From Sulfuricurvum sp. (GTDB lineage Bacteria; Campylobacterota; Campylobacteria; Campylobacterales; Sulfurimonadaceae), in assembly GCA_014764075.1 (NCBI GenBank), contig JACXUE010000050.1:1-8011 (forward strand): a stretch of DNA of 8,011 nucleotides, given 5' to 3'. Shown piece by piece: positions 1 to 6,589 of the stretch. The notes beneath the pieces were generated by a model. It searched no databases. It saw only the letters and a list, made by a program, of their open reading frames with translations, and was not told the origin of the DNA. Positions within the stretch are counted from its first letter, which is position 1; each line of letters starts with the position of its first letter. A program made the position numbers and the translations under genes.

Positions 1-423
1 ATAAATAGTTTGAGCCATTTCATTCGCATATCCAGCCATCCGTTTAAATTCAGTAAAATAGAGTTCATCTGCTTTGATAGCTTCAGCCTTTGAATGTACC
101 GATTCAAAAAACTCCATAAACCGCTCCATATCTTTGGCGATCATACTGTTGACGATTTTTGAAATACCAATAATGAATCCGAACAAAATCAATGCCAGTG
201 TTGCAATTTCAACAATGATTTTAATCAATCGACCTTTCAGTGCATGTGGATCGCCTTGTATTCCTACAAGCGTGTCACCTGCTGCCATCACAAATTGTCG
301 ATATTCGTCATAAATAAGAAGTGAGGAAAAAATTACGGTAAAAAAGAGGATAAAAACAATGGTATAAAAATTGAGCTCACGGAGCGAGATGTTGTTCAAT
401 CGACGCTGCAACCGCGACTCCAT
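1..423 (-). CDS. Two-TM membrane sensor/signalling protein, N-terminal part
   Basis: This reading frame is open over 141 codons from an ATG at 423 leftwards and leaves the window at base 1, so the C-terminus is missing. The start is supported by a purine-rich Shine-Dalgarno stretch (GAGGGGAGGG) just upstream and by a -10 box further upstream. Residues 1-18 are basic and cytoplasmic. Residues 19-38 form a first hydrophobic segment, about 39-65 a short periplasmic loop, and about 66-88 a second hydrophobic segment. A charged helix follows, ending in a stretch around 119-137 (DELYFTEFKRMAGYANEM). A similar 'EF..lA..aN.M' linker often precedes GGDEF or histidine-kinase domains in Campylobacterota sensor proteins. 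I therefore infer an inner-membrane signalling protein, most likely a diguanylate cyclase or sensor kinase. The output domain lies outside the window, so its exact type cannot be settled. The periplasmic loop is too short for a Cache or PAS sensor domain. Confidence 0.75.
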   Translation of the reverse strand, partial: MESRLQRRLNNISLRELNFYTIVFILFFTVIFSSLLIYDEYRQFVMAAGDTLVGIQGDPHALKGRLIKIIVEIATLALILFGFIIGISKIVNSMIAKDMERFMEFFESVHSKAEAIKADELYFTEFKRMAGYANEMAQTIY

Positions 424-450
424 ACACCCTCCCCTCGATTAATTTCCCTT

Positions 451-479
451 ATTATAACCGATTCTCTCCCCTTAGTTAA
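451..479 (-). promoter_or_regulatory. Promoter of the leftward sensor gene
   Basis: Read on the minus strand, TTAACT (479-474) and a perfect TATAAT (456-451) are separated by 17 bases, a good sigma-70-type arrangement. Transcription would begin near 444, giving a leader of about 20 bases before the ATG at 423 with its SD in between. The call rests on sequence match only. Confidence 0.55.
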
Positions 480-490
480 GATTACTCCAT

Positions 491-496
491 TATAAT
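491..496 (+). promoter_or_regulatory. -10 box of the cyclophilin-queH promoter
   Basis: A perfect TATAAT lies 29 bases before the cyclophilin ATG, with an SD-like TGAGGA at 511-516 between them. No convincing -35 hexamer sits 16-18 bases upstream. That is common in Campylobacterota, whose housekeeping promoters rely mainly on the -10 box. The region where a -35 would fall overlaps the -35 element of the divergent leftward promoter. Confidence 0.5.
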
Positions 497-525
497 GTCG
501 AAAATTCTATTGAGGATTCACACAC

Positions 526-1032
526 ATGTTCGGACGTAAAGAACTTAAAAACTACAACGCTACCGCTGAAGAGCTCGCCTCTTTTCAATGGGCTAAAATG
601 ACCACTTCAAAAGGGGTTATGTGGCTCAAACTCTACAATGACGAAACCCCCAATACCGTTGCAAACTTCGCCGCTCTTGCAAACGACGGTTTCTATAACG
701 GCCTCAACTTCCATCGCGTAATCCCTGGATTCATGGCACAAGGGGGGTGTCCACACGGTACCGGTACCGGCGGACCGGGATGGGCAATTCCGTGCGAAAC
801 GGCTCTTAACCGCCATCGCCACGTCAAAGGGACACTATCTATGGCACACGCAGGACCAAACACCGGCGGAAGCCAATTCTTCATCTGTTTTGTAAACTGT
901 CCTCACCTTGATGGTGTTCACACGGTATTCGGCGGTATCGAAGCGGATGACAAAGAATCGATGGCGGTTTTGGATTCAATCGCAATGCGCGACACCATTG
1001 AGTCTGTTGAAATCTTGGCTTCACGCAACTAA
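526..1032 (+). CDS. Cytoplasmic cyclophilin-type peptidyl-prolyl cis-trans isomerase
   Basis: The gene encodes 168 residues, the usual size of a single-domain bacterial cyclophilin (E. coli PpiB is about 164). It catalyses cis-trans isomerisation of X-Pro bonds during protein folding. There is no signal peptide, so it should act in the cytoplasm. The core motif FHRVIPGFMAQGG (residues 62-74) supplies the catalytic arginine R64 and pocket residues F69, M70 and Q72. NTGGSQFFICF (112-122) supplies Q117 and F119, and HLDGVHTVFG (127-136) closes the fold. H127 stands where human cyclophilin A has Trp121, so poor cyclosporin binding is expected, as in many bacterial members. About 20 residues precede the first strand. 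The ATG at 526 has an SD-like TGAGGA with 9-base spacing. The stop codon lies 3 bases before queH, suggesting co-transcription. Family assignment is firm; the physiological clients are unknown. Confidence 0.95.
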   Translation: MFGRKELKNYNATAEELASFQWAKMTTSKGVMWLKLYNDETPNTVANFAALANDGFYNGLNFHRVIPGFMAQGGCPHGTGTGGPGWAIPCETALNRHRHVKGTLSMAHAGPNTGGSQFFICFVNCPHLDGVHTVFGGIEADDKESMAVLDSIAMRDTIESVEILASRN

Positions 1033-1035
1033 TTT

Positions 1036-2118
1036 ATGCTCGTTCACATCTGCTGTAGCGTCGATTCCCACTTCTTTATTGAAAAGCTACAGCAGGAATA
1101 CCCCGACGAAAAACTCATCGGGTTCTTCTATGACCCCAATATCCACCCCTACAGCGAATATCAATTGCGACTTTTAGACGTTAAACGCAGCTGTCAAAAA
1201 CTAGGCATTGAGCTGATTGAAGGACCCTATGATTTTGAAAACTGGATGGATGCCGTCCGAGGATTGGAAAACGAACCCGAAAAAGGGGCACGCTGCGAAG
1301 TATGCTTTGACAAACGGTTCGAAGTGAGTGCCCATAAAGCACTCGAACTGGGTGAGCGGACAATGACCACCACCCTCCTTGTCAGCCCCAAAAAATCTCA
1401 AGAGCAACTTATCCGAAGCGGAGAAGCGTTTGAAGCGTCTCACGGAGTCAAATTTATCGCTTTTGATTATCGCAAAAACAACGGAACCGCTGATCAGGGA
1501 CGGGTTGCCAAAGAGCAACAGCTCTACCGTCAAGATTATTGCGGATGCCTCTTTGGTCTTTCCATGCAACGCCATCAACAGCATCGACTAATGGATGAAA
1601 TGTTCTCGCCCATTACACATCAAATTCTCCCCGCCTCCATCGAAGAGAGGCTACAGCTCTATACCCGCCGTAATGAGTTGGAAGACTCAAAGACACCATA
1701 TCGTATATTCAAAGAGCGATTTTACAACTACCGCCTTCTTCGTGCCTCGGTAAAAGTTGCCGGAAATGTGATCCCCTCTTATCCTCTCTTTTATTCGACG
1801 ATTAACCGTACCTCCACCGAGGGGAGAATCGATTTTGAACTTAACGGACAGTTTTTCCTCAACCGCGAAGAGGTACGGTTTATCACGCTTGATACCTTCA
1901 ATATGCTCACCACATTATCGTATAATAGTACTAAAGAATTAATGTTTGATGCACCGAGCGTTGAAACTGAAATTGCGTTGCGAACACACCTTACCGACAA
2001 TCCGTTCAGCACCTCCGCAATTATTATCGTAGATACGATTCCGATCGAGAAAATCGCTCTTGTGCTAGAGACGAAAACGTATGAAGATACGAGGGAGAAA
2101 CTCATTAGCATTAATTAA
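1036..2118 (+). CDS. queH: Epoxyqueuosine reductase QueH (DUF208) with long C-terminal extension
   Basis: QueH reduces epoxyqueuosine to queuosine at the wobble position of GUN-anticodon tRNAs, the last step of the pathway. It is an iron-sulfur enzyme unrelated to QueG. Diagnostic motifs are visible: HICCSVD (residues 4-10; C6, C7, D10), DPNIHPYSEYQLR (33-45), RCEVCFDKR (86-94; C87, C90), TTTLLVSPKK (111-120), and LYRQDYCGCLFG (163-174; C169, C171). The paired cysteines are the expected cluster and metal ligands. Catalytic-domain homology ends near residue 190, about where many QueH proteins stop. Here some 170 further residues follow (190-360), with no cysteines, no TM segment and no motif I recognise. 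I recall Campylobacterota homologues of similar length (for example H. pylori HP0100), so this is probably lineage-typical and not an accidental fusion. The ATG follows the cyclophilin stop by 3 bases and has no clear SD, so translation probably depends on coupling. Function of the N-terminal half is firm; that of the extension is unknown. Confidence 0.9.
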   Translation: MLVHICCSVDSHFFIEKLQQEYPDEKLIGFFYDPNIHPYSEYQLRLLDVKRSCQKLGIELIEGPYDFENWMDAVRGLENEPEKGARCEVCFDKRFEVSAHKALELGERTMTTTLLVSPKKSQEQLIRSGEAFEASHGVKFIAFDYRKNNGTADQGRVAKEQQLYRQDYCGCLFGLSMQRHQQHRLMDEMFSPITHQILPASIEERLQLYTRRNELEDSKTPYRIFKERFYNYRLLRASVKVAGNVIPSYPLFYSTINRTSTEGRIDFELNGQFFLNREEVRFITLDTFNMLTTLSYNSTKELMFDAPSVETEIALRTHLTDNPFSTSAIIIVDTIPIEKIALVLETKTYEDTREKLISIN

Positions 2119-2128
2119 CCGTTTTTGC

Positions 2129-2152
2129 GGTAAAATTGCGCGATTTTTTACC
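2129..2152 (+). promoter_or_regulatory. Hairpin and -10-like box before fabZ
   Basis: In the short gap between queH and fabZ, GGTAAAA (2129-2135) and TTTTACC (2146-2152) form a perfect 7-base inverted repeat around a 10-base loop. The fabZ SD (AAGGTG, 2154-2159) starts two bases after it. The left arm overlaps TAAAAT (2131-2136), a plausible -10 box for a fabZ-mreC operon promoter, though the -35 position is weak. No T-run follows, so an intrinsic terminator for queH is unlikely. The element could be an operator, an RNA structure limiting access to the SD, or chance in an AT-rich gap. Confidence 0.35.
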
Positions 2153-2168
2153 CAAGGTGTTAGCAAGC

Positions 2169-2612
2169 ATGATAGATGTTGTTCAAATTCAAAAAATTTT
2201 ACCCCACCGTTTTCCATTTCTTCTCGTCGATCGTGTAACAAACATTACCCCAAATGAGTCGCTCATCGGTTACAAAAATGTCACCATCGGCGAGCAAATT
2301 TTCGAAGGTCATTTTCCAGGTCACCCTATCTATCCGGGTGTCATGATTTTAGAGGGTATGGCGCAAGCTGGCGGCATTCTCGCATTCCAAAGTATGAACA
2401 TGACCGAAGAAGAAGCGGCACACAAGGTGGTCTATTTTATGAGCATCGACGGCGCAAAGTTCCGTGCTCCCGTCCGTCCGGGCGATCGTTTAGAGTACCG
2501 TATGAGCGTTATCAAACACAAAGGTTCGATTTGGGTTTTGGAGGGCAAAGCGTATGTTGATGATATCCTCGTTTCCGAAGCCGAACTCAAAGCCATGATC
2601 GTCGACAAGTAA
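2169..2612 (+). CDS. fabZ: 3-hydroxyacyl-[acyl-carrier-protein] dehydratase FabZ
   Basis: FabZ dehydrates 3-hydroxyacyl-ACP to trans-2-enoyl-ACP in type II fatty-acid elongation in the cytoplasm. I chose the ATG at 2169 (147 residues). It gives the family N-terminus MIDVVQIQKILPHRFPFLL and has an SD (AAGGTG) nine bases upstream. A TTG at 2136 would add 11 unrelated residues and place the -10-like box inside the gene. The hot-dog fold is recognisable. GHFPGHPIYPGVMILEGMAQ (residues 47-66) carries the catalytic H48 and, on the central helix, E62. The region 'GAKFRAPVRPGDRLEY' (95-110) is also typical. Length matches the family (about 140-155). It begins a tight series; lpxA follows after 10 bases. 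LpxA consumes the 3-hydroxyacyl-ACP that FabZ dehydrates, so co-expression may balance phospholipid against lipid A supply. Confidence 0.97.
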   Translation: MIDVVQIQKILPHRFPFLLVDRVTNITPNESLIGYKNVTIGEQIFEGHFPGHPIYPGVMILEGMAQAGGILAFQSMNMTEEEAAHKVVYFMSIDGAKFRAPVRPGDRLEYRMSVIKHKGSIWVLEGKAYVDDILVSEAELKAMIVDK

Positions 2613-2622
2613 GCGAGAAAAT

Positions 2623-3408
2623 ATGAGCAACATATCTCCTTTGGCATTTATCGAAGAGGGCGCAATTATCGGCGAAGGAGTCGAAATCGGACCGTTTTGC
2701 TTTATCTCAGGTAAAGCCAAAATCGGTCGGGGCACTAAAATCGCCGCAAGTGCCTGTATTTACGGCAATACTACTATCGGTGAATACAACGAGATTTTCT
2801 CCCATGCTGTACTCGGCTCAATCCCTCAGGATTTGAAATTTGCAGGCGAAGAGGTTGAACTCATCATCGGAGATCGTAATAAAATCCGCGAATTCACCCT
2901 CTTTAACCCAGGTACTGCCGGCGGTGGGGGAAAAACCGTTATCGGCAACGACAATCTTTTTATGGGATATGTTCATTTGGGGCACGATGTCATCATTGGA
3001 AACAACTGTATCTTAGCCAATGCCGCAACCTTAGCAGGACATGTCGAAATGGGCAATTATGCCGTAATCGGCGGTATGACCCCTATCCATCAGTTTGTTA
3101 AAATTGGCGACTATGCGATGATTGCCGGAGCATCCGCTCTATCGCAAGATGTCCCGCCCTATTGCTTGGCGGAGGGGAATCGTGCGGTACTCCGAGGACT
3201 CAATCTCAACGGACTACGCCGCCATATTGAGCGGAGTGACATTGACGCACTTCGCTCAACTTATCGTGAACTTTTTGAGTCGGGAAAACCGCTTCAAGAG
3301 CAGGCTTCCTCACTTTTGGAGAGCGCATCTAGCGACCACGTCAAAAATCTTTGCACCTTTGTTATCAACACCAAACGGGGAATCCCATATGAAAGGAATC
3401 AATCATGA
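2623..3408 (+). CDS. lpxA: Acyl-[ACP]-UDP-N-acetylglucosamine O-acyltransferase LpxA
   Basis: LpxA moves a 3-hydroxyacyl chain from ACP to UDP-GlcNAc, the first step of lipid A synthesis, so the organism has an LPS or LOS outer membrane. The 261 residues match the family (E. coli 262). Residues 1-190 are a left-handed beta-helix of hexapeptide repeats, for example 'AIIGEGVEIGPFCFISG'. The rest is the helical C-terminal domain. HLGHDVIIGNNCILANAATL (118-137) contains the catalytic H121, equivalent to E. coli H125. Counting through without gaps, G169 aligns with E. coli G173, the hydrocarbon-ruler residue. A glycine there leaves room for a long acyl chain of 14 carbons or more; this is an inference. 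The SD is weak. The TGA stop overlaps the clpX ATG (ATGA), so the two genes are probably translationally coupled. Some relatives acylate a 3-amino sugar nucleotide instead; nothing here decides that. Confidence 0.96.
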   Translation: MSNISPLAFIEEGAIIGEGVEIGPFCFISGKAKIGRGTKIAASACIYGNTTIGEYNEIFSHAVLGSIPQDLKFAGEEVELIIGDRNKIREFTLFNPGTAGGGGKTVIGNDNLFMGYVHLGHDVIIGNNCILANAATLAGHVEMGNYAVIGGMTPIHQFVKIGDYAMIAGASALSQDVPPYCLAEGNRAVLRGLNLNGLRRHIERSDIDALRSTYRELFESGKPLQEQASSLLESASSDHVKNLCTFVINTKRGIPYERNQS

Positions 3409-4637
3409 TTCATCGCCATTGCAGTTTTTGTGGCGCGACAGAAACCGATCACAACCCGCTCATAGCCGGAAACAATGTCTATATTTGTAAAAACTGTGTA
3501 TTCTCAGCCTATAAAATCATGTTTGGTGATTCCGACGGTGAGAGCGAAACGCCACATGAACACAAAAACACTGAACTGCTTACACCCAAAGAGCTCAATA
3601 ACTTTTTAGGACAATACATTATCGGTCAGACCAAAGCACGCAAACTTCTCTCGGTTGCCGTATATAACCACTATAAGCGGATTTTCAAACACAACTACGT
3701 GGATGATGAGACCGAAATCGCCAAATCAAATGTCCTACTTATCGGTCCTACCGGAAGTGGCAAAACATTGATGGCGCAAACCATTGCACGCGTTTTGAAT
3801 GTCCCTATTGCTATTGCCGATGCTACCAGTCTCACTGAAGCGGGATACGTCGGTGAGGACGTCGAAAACATCCTCACCAAGCTCCTCCAAGCAGCCGATG
3901 GAGATGTTGAGAGAGCGCAGCAGGGGATTGTTTTTATCGACGAGATCGACAAAATTTCCCGCATGTCCGAGAACCGCTCCATTACCCGTGACGTATCGGG
4001 GGAAGGGGTTCAGCAAGCACTCCTTAAAATCATCGAAGGAGCTGTGGTCAACATTCCACCCAAAGGGGGACGCAAACACCCCAACCAAGATTTTATCCAA
4101 ATCGATACGTCGAATATCCTTTTTATCTGTGGCGGTGCATTCGATGGTCTTGGTCAAATTCTAGAGCGCAAAAAAGGGAAAAATATTATGGGATTCGGTC
4201 ACGAGAAGCACTCAACCACCGGTATCGATGACAGTTTTGAGAACGTCGAACCCGATGATTTGGTGAGCTACGGTCTTATCCCTGAGCTTATCGGACGTTT
4301 ACCGATCATCGCATCTCTGAACAAAATCACCGAAGAGGAGATGGTGCGTATCCTCACCGAGCCTAAAAACTCGTTGGTTAAACAATACGTTAAACTTTTC
4401 GCGATCGATGATGTCGAACTCTCTTTTGACCAAGAGGCTTTGAATGCGATTGCCGCCAAAGCTCTAGCACGTAAAACCGGAGCACGAGGACTCCGTGCCA
4501 TCCTCGAAGAGATCATGGGTGATATCATGTACGAACTTCCCGAATACTCTGGGTATGAAGTGATTATCACCAAAGATGTCGTCGAAGAGAATACTCAACC
4601 TGTTTATCTTAAAAAATCGAATCAAAAAAGTGCTTAG
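3405..4637 (+). CDS. clpX: ATP-dependent Clp protease ATP-binding subunit ClpX
   Basis: ClpX is the hexameric AAA+ unfoldase that recognises tagged or damaged proteins and feeds them to the ClpP peptidase. All 410 residues are as expected for the family (E. coli 424). The N-terminal zinc-binding domain has C6, C9, C28 and C31 in C-X2-C-X18-C-X2-C spacing. The AAA+ module shows Walker A GPTGSGKT (114-121), pore loop GYVG (147-150), Walker B IVFIDE (175-180), the RKH loop (223-225), the arginine finger in GRLP (R298) and sensor 2 GAR (359-361). The ClpP-docking loop reads MGF (262-264) where E. coli has IGF. The ATG overlaps the lpxA stop and is preceded by SD AAAGGA (3392-3397). No clpP is adjacent, so the peptidase must be encoded elsewhere. 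The C-terminus ends about where E. coli ClpX does, within some 15 residues. Confidence 0.98.
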   Translation: MIHRHCSFCGATETDHNPLIAGNNVYICKNCVFSAYKIMFGDSDGESETPHEHKNTELLTPKELNNFLGQYIIGQTKARKLLSVAVYNHYKRIFKHNYVDDETEIAKSNVLLIGPTGSGKTLMAQTIARVLNVPIAIADATSLTEAGYVGEDVENILTKLLQAADGDVERAQQGIVFIDEIDKISRMSENRSITRDVSGEGVQQALLKIIEGAVVNIPPKGGRKHPNQDFIQIDTSNILFICGGAFDGLGQILERKKGKNIMGFGHEKHSTTGIDDSFENVEPDDLVSYGLIPELIGRLPIIASLNKITEEEMVRILTEPKNSLVKQYVKLFAIDDVELSFDQEALNAIAAKALARKTGARGLRAILEEIMGDIMYELPEYSGYEVIITKDVVEENTQPVYLKKSNQKSA

Positions 4638-4645
4638 GAGCATCA

Positions 4646-5683
4646 ATGCTATTTAACAAACTTATCGGAATGTTTTCAAACGATCTCTCTATCGATTTGG
4701 GAACGGCAAATACTCTCGTCATCTCCAAAGGGAAAGGGATCATCATTAACGAGCCTTCCGTCGTAGCCGTTAAAACTGAAAAATACGGTCAACAACGCGT
4801 CCTCGCCGTAGGTCGCGAAGCCAAAGAGATGGTGGGTAAAACACCAGGGAACATCAAAGCGATCCGCCCGATGCGCGATGGGGTTATTGCTGATTTTGAT
4901 ATGACCGAGAAAATGATCCGTAAATTTATTGAAAAAGCGCACGGGCGAAGTTCCCTCATCAGTCCGCGCATTATCATCTGTATCCCTTACGGATTGACGC
5001 AGGTTGAGCGTAAAGCGGTACGTGAATCGGCGATGAGTGCGGGAGCGCGCGAAGTATATCTGATTGATGAACCTATGGCGGCAGCAATCGGTGCAGGGAT
5101 CGATATTCGTGAACCCAAAGGGAACATCGTCGTCGATATCGGAGGGGGAACTACCGAAATCGGTGTTATCTCGCTCGGCGGTCTTGTACTGTGCCGCTCA
5201 ATCCGAGTTGCGGGGGACAAGATCGACCGTGCCATTATGGATTATGTCAAACGTAAATACAACCTTCTCATCGGTGAACGGATTGCCGAAGATATCAAAA
5301 TCAATATTGGTACTGCAATGCCGTTGGCACAAGAGCTCAAAATGATCATCAATGGACGCGACCAAGTCGAGGGGCTTCTTACCTCTATCGAGCTCACCAG
5401 TGAAGATGCGCGTGAAGCGATGCGTGATCCACTCAAAGAGATTCTCGATGCGATCCGCGATGTTTTGGAAAACATGCCTCCGGATTTAGCAGGCGACATT
5501 GTCAACAACGGTGTAATCCTTACCGGAGGAGGAGCTTTGATCCGCCAACTCGATAAATATATCTCGGAAATTATCAAAATCCCAGTTTACGTTGCCGATG
5601 AGCCACTACTATGTGTTGCACGGGGCACCGGACGAGCATTAGAAGAGATCGATCAACTCCACGAACTCTTCGATAATGAATAA
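4646..5683 (+). CDS. mreB: Rod-shape-determining protein MreB (bacterial actin)
   Basis: MreB forms short antiparallel filaments under the inner membrane that guide the Rod complex of lateral peptidoglycan synthesis. At 345 residues it has the standard length. Actin-fold nucleotide motifs are clear: phosphate-1 DLGTANT (17-23), phosphate-2 VVDIGGGTTEI (162-172) and the adenosine motif TGGGALI (293-299). The N-terminus MLFNKLIGMF is amphipathic and probably helps membrane binding, as in Gram-negative MreB. The start has a strong SD, AGGAG at 4636-4640, which overlaps the clpX stop codon; the two genes are 8 bases apart. The 3' end overlaps mreC by 8 bases. Only one mreB is present here, and the sequence is canonical enough that a paralogue such as Mbl is unlikely. 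Confidence 0.98.
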   Translation: MLFNKLIGMFSNDLSIDLGTANTLVISKGKGIIINEPSVVAVKTEKYGQQRVLAVGREAKEMVGKTPGNIKAIRPMRDGVIADFDMTEKMIRKFIEKAHGRSSLISPRIIICIPYGLTQVERKAVRESAMSAGAREVYLIDEPMAAAIGAGIDIREPKGNIVVDIGGGTTEIGVISLGGLVLCRSIRVAGDKIDRAIMDYVKRKYNLLIGERIAEDIKINIGTAMPLAQELKMIINGRDQVEGLLTSIELTSEDAREAMRDPLKEILDAIRDVLENMPPDLAGDIVNNGVILTGGGALIRQLDKYISEIIKIPVYVADEPLLCVARGTGRALEEIDQLHELFDNE

Positions 5684-6437
5684 AAACTCTCTGCTTATCG
5701 GTGGGCTACTCGCTCTTGTGGTAGGCGGAGCTATCTATTTTACCAATCTTCTCCAATCGCCTATTATTTATCTAAACCTCTCTATTAAAACAGCGTATAA
5801 AAATACCCTCGAATCGATTCAAAACGGTATCGACGAGCATTTCCGACAACAAGCCACGATTATCGATTTACGCCGGAAAAACCAATTTTATGAACAAGAG
5901 CTTCTCAACCTCCACCAAGTTGCCGATGAATATCAAAAATTACTGATTGAACACAATAGCTCACTTCAAACATCACCCACTACACGCCTCATCCGTACTA
6001 TTTCATACGTCCGTTTCGGTGATCCGCATCGTGTGTGGGTCGAAATGGATCATTTCGATCCAACCAAAGTCTACGGACTTTTGTATCGCGGATACGCCGC
6101 CGGGATTGTCGTTTCAAAAGATAAACGCCCAATAGCACTTCTTAACGGTGATCCCAAAAGTTCCTATGCCGTCAACGTGGGAGCATCAATGGCTCCGGGA
6201 ATCGTTCGTGGGAATAACGAACGCCGACTTATCGTCGAGTTTATCCCCACGTGGATCCCTATCTCCGTTGGAGACGAAGTTCTCACTTCGGGATTGGATC
6301 AGATTTTTATGGCTGGATTAAAAGTTGGAAAAGTAATCTCGATCACCAAAGCTAGCGGATACCAAAGTGCGGTTATCGAACCCTATTTTTATGGCAAAAA
6401 TCCCGCCTACTTCCACATTATAACGCAAATAAGATAG
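5676..6437 (+). CDS. mreC: Rod-shape-determining protein MreC
   Basis: MreC is a bitopic inner-membrane protein whose periplasmic part activates the PBP2-RodA wall synthase and connects to MreB. At 253 residues it is shorter than E. coli (367) or B. subtilis (290) MreC. Residues 5-25 are the single TM segment. About 45-95 are predicted to form the dimerising coiled coil (charged, with a heptad-like spread of Leu and Ile). Residues 100-253 form the double beta-barrel core, including the conserved GDEVLTSGLDQIFMAGL (199-215) followed by KVGKV. The C-terminus stops right after the barrel, so the long tail of proteobacterial MreC is absent. The ATG lies inside the end of mreB (8-base overlap, different frame) with no clear SD, which suggests coupling to mreB translation. 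No mreD follows. The family call is firm from the barrel motif and position. Confidence 0.93.
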   Translation: MNKNSLLIGGLLALVVGGAIYFTNLLQSPIIYLNLSIKTAYKNTLESIQNGIDEHFRQQATIIDLRRKNQFYEQELLNLHQVADEYQKLLIEHNSSLQTSPTTRLIRTISYVRFGDPHRVWVEMDHFDPTKVYGLLYRGYAAGIVVSKDKRPIALLNGDPKSSYAVNVGASMAPGIVRGNNERRLIVEFIPTWIPISVGDEVLTSGLDQIFMAGLKVGKVISITKASGYQSAVIEPYFYGKNPAYFHIITQIR

Positions 6438-6450
6438 TTCATCTATCTTA
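6430..6450. terminator. Palindrome at the mreC stop codon, possible weak terminator
   Basis: TAAGATAG (6430-6437) and CTATCTTA (6443-6450) form a perfect 8-base stem around the loop TTCAT. The mreC stop codon TAG is the last triplet of the left arm. The stem has only two G-C pairs. On the plus strand it is followed by AAACGAC, not by a T-run, so termination of the mre operon here would be weak. On the minus strand TTTGCG follows, which is slightly more terminator-like. It may instead protect the mRNA 3' end. Confidence 0.3.
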
Positions 6451-6583
6451 AACGACAAATGAATACAATCCCTTTGTCTACGCTGACCGCTATGGCACCG
6501 AAGCTTGTCTCTTTTGAGGCAAAATTTTCTTGATTCAACACCTCCTCAGAGTACTTGTAATCGGATTTTAAGTGCTCCTCGTT

Positions 6584-6589
6584 TACAAT
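6584..6589 (+). promoter_or_regulatory. Possible -10 box for carB
   Basis: TACAAT lies 28 bases upstream of the carB ATG in an AT-rich stretch and would give a leader of about 20 bases. No good -35 element is visible at 16-18 bases spacing. The 180-base gap after the tightly packed mre genes suggests that carB has its own promoter, and this is the best candidate. I see no tRNA, riboswitch or arginine/pyrimidine attenuator that I can name in the gap. Confidence 0.35.

Noticed and set aside
74..313. Plus-strand open frame of 79 codons opposite the sensor gene
   Set aside because: It is antisense to the sensor frame, which has an SD, a promoter and a coherent two-TM topology. The plus-strand translation has no family resemblance.
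1921..1926. Perfect TATAAT inside queH as an internal promoter for fabZ
   Set aside because: It has no -35 match, lies within coding sequence about 240 bases from fabZ, and such hexamers arise easily in AT-rich codons. A nearer candidate sits at 2131-2136.
2136..2168. Upstream TTG start for fabZ adding 11 residues
   Set aside because: The ATG at 2169 has an SD nine bases away and gives the family N-terminus. The extension would read through the hairpin and -10-like box.
3735..4157. Long minus-strand open frame (140 codons) opposite clpX, and similar antisense frames under queH, mreB and carB
   Set aside because: They are shadows of strongly conserved plus-strand genes, with no SD, no promoter and no recognisable protein.
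6459..6533. Plus-strand 24-codon frame (MNTIPLSTL...) as a carB leader peptide
   Set aside because: It has no SD and no run of arginine or pyrimidine-sensing codons. It is not followed by a terminator/antiterminator pair, so attenuation is not supported.
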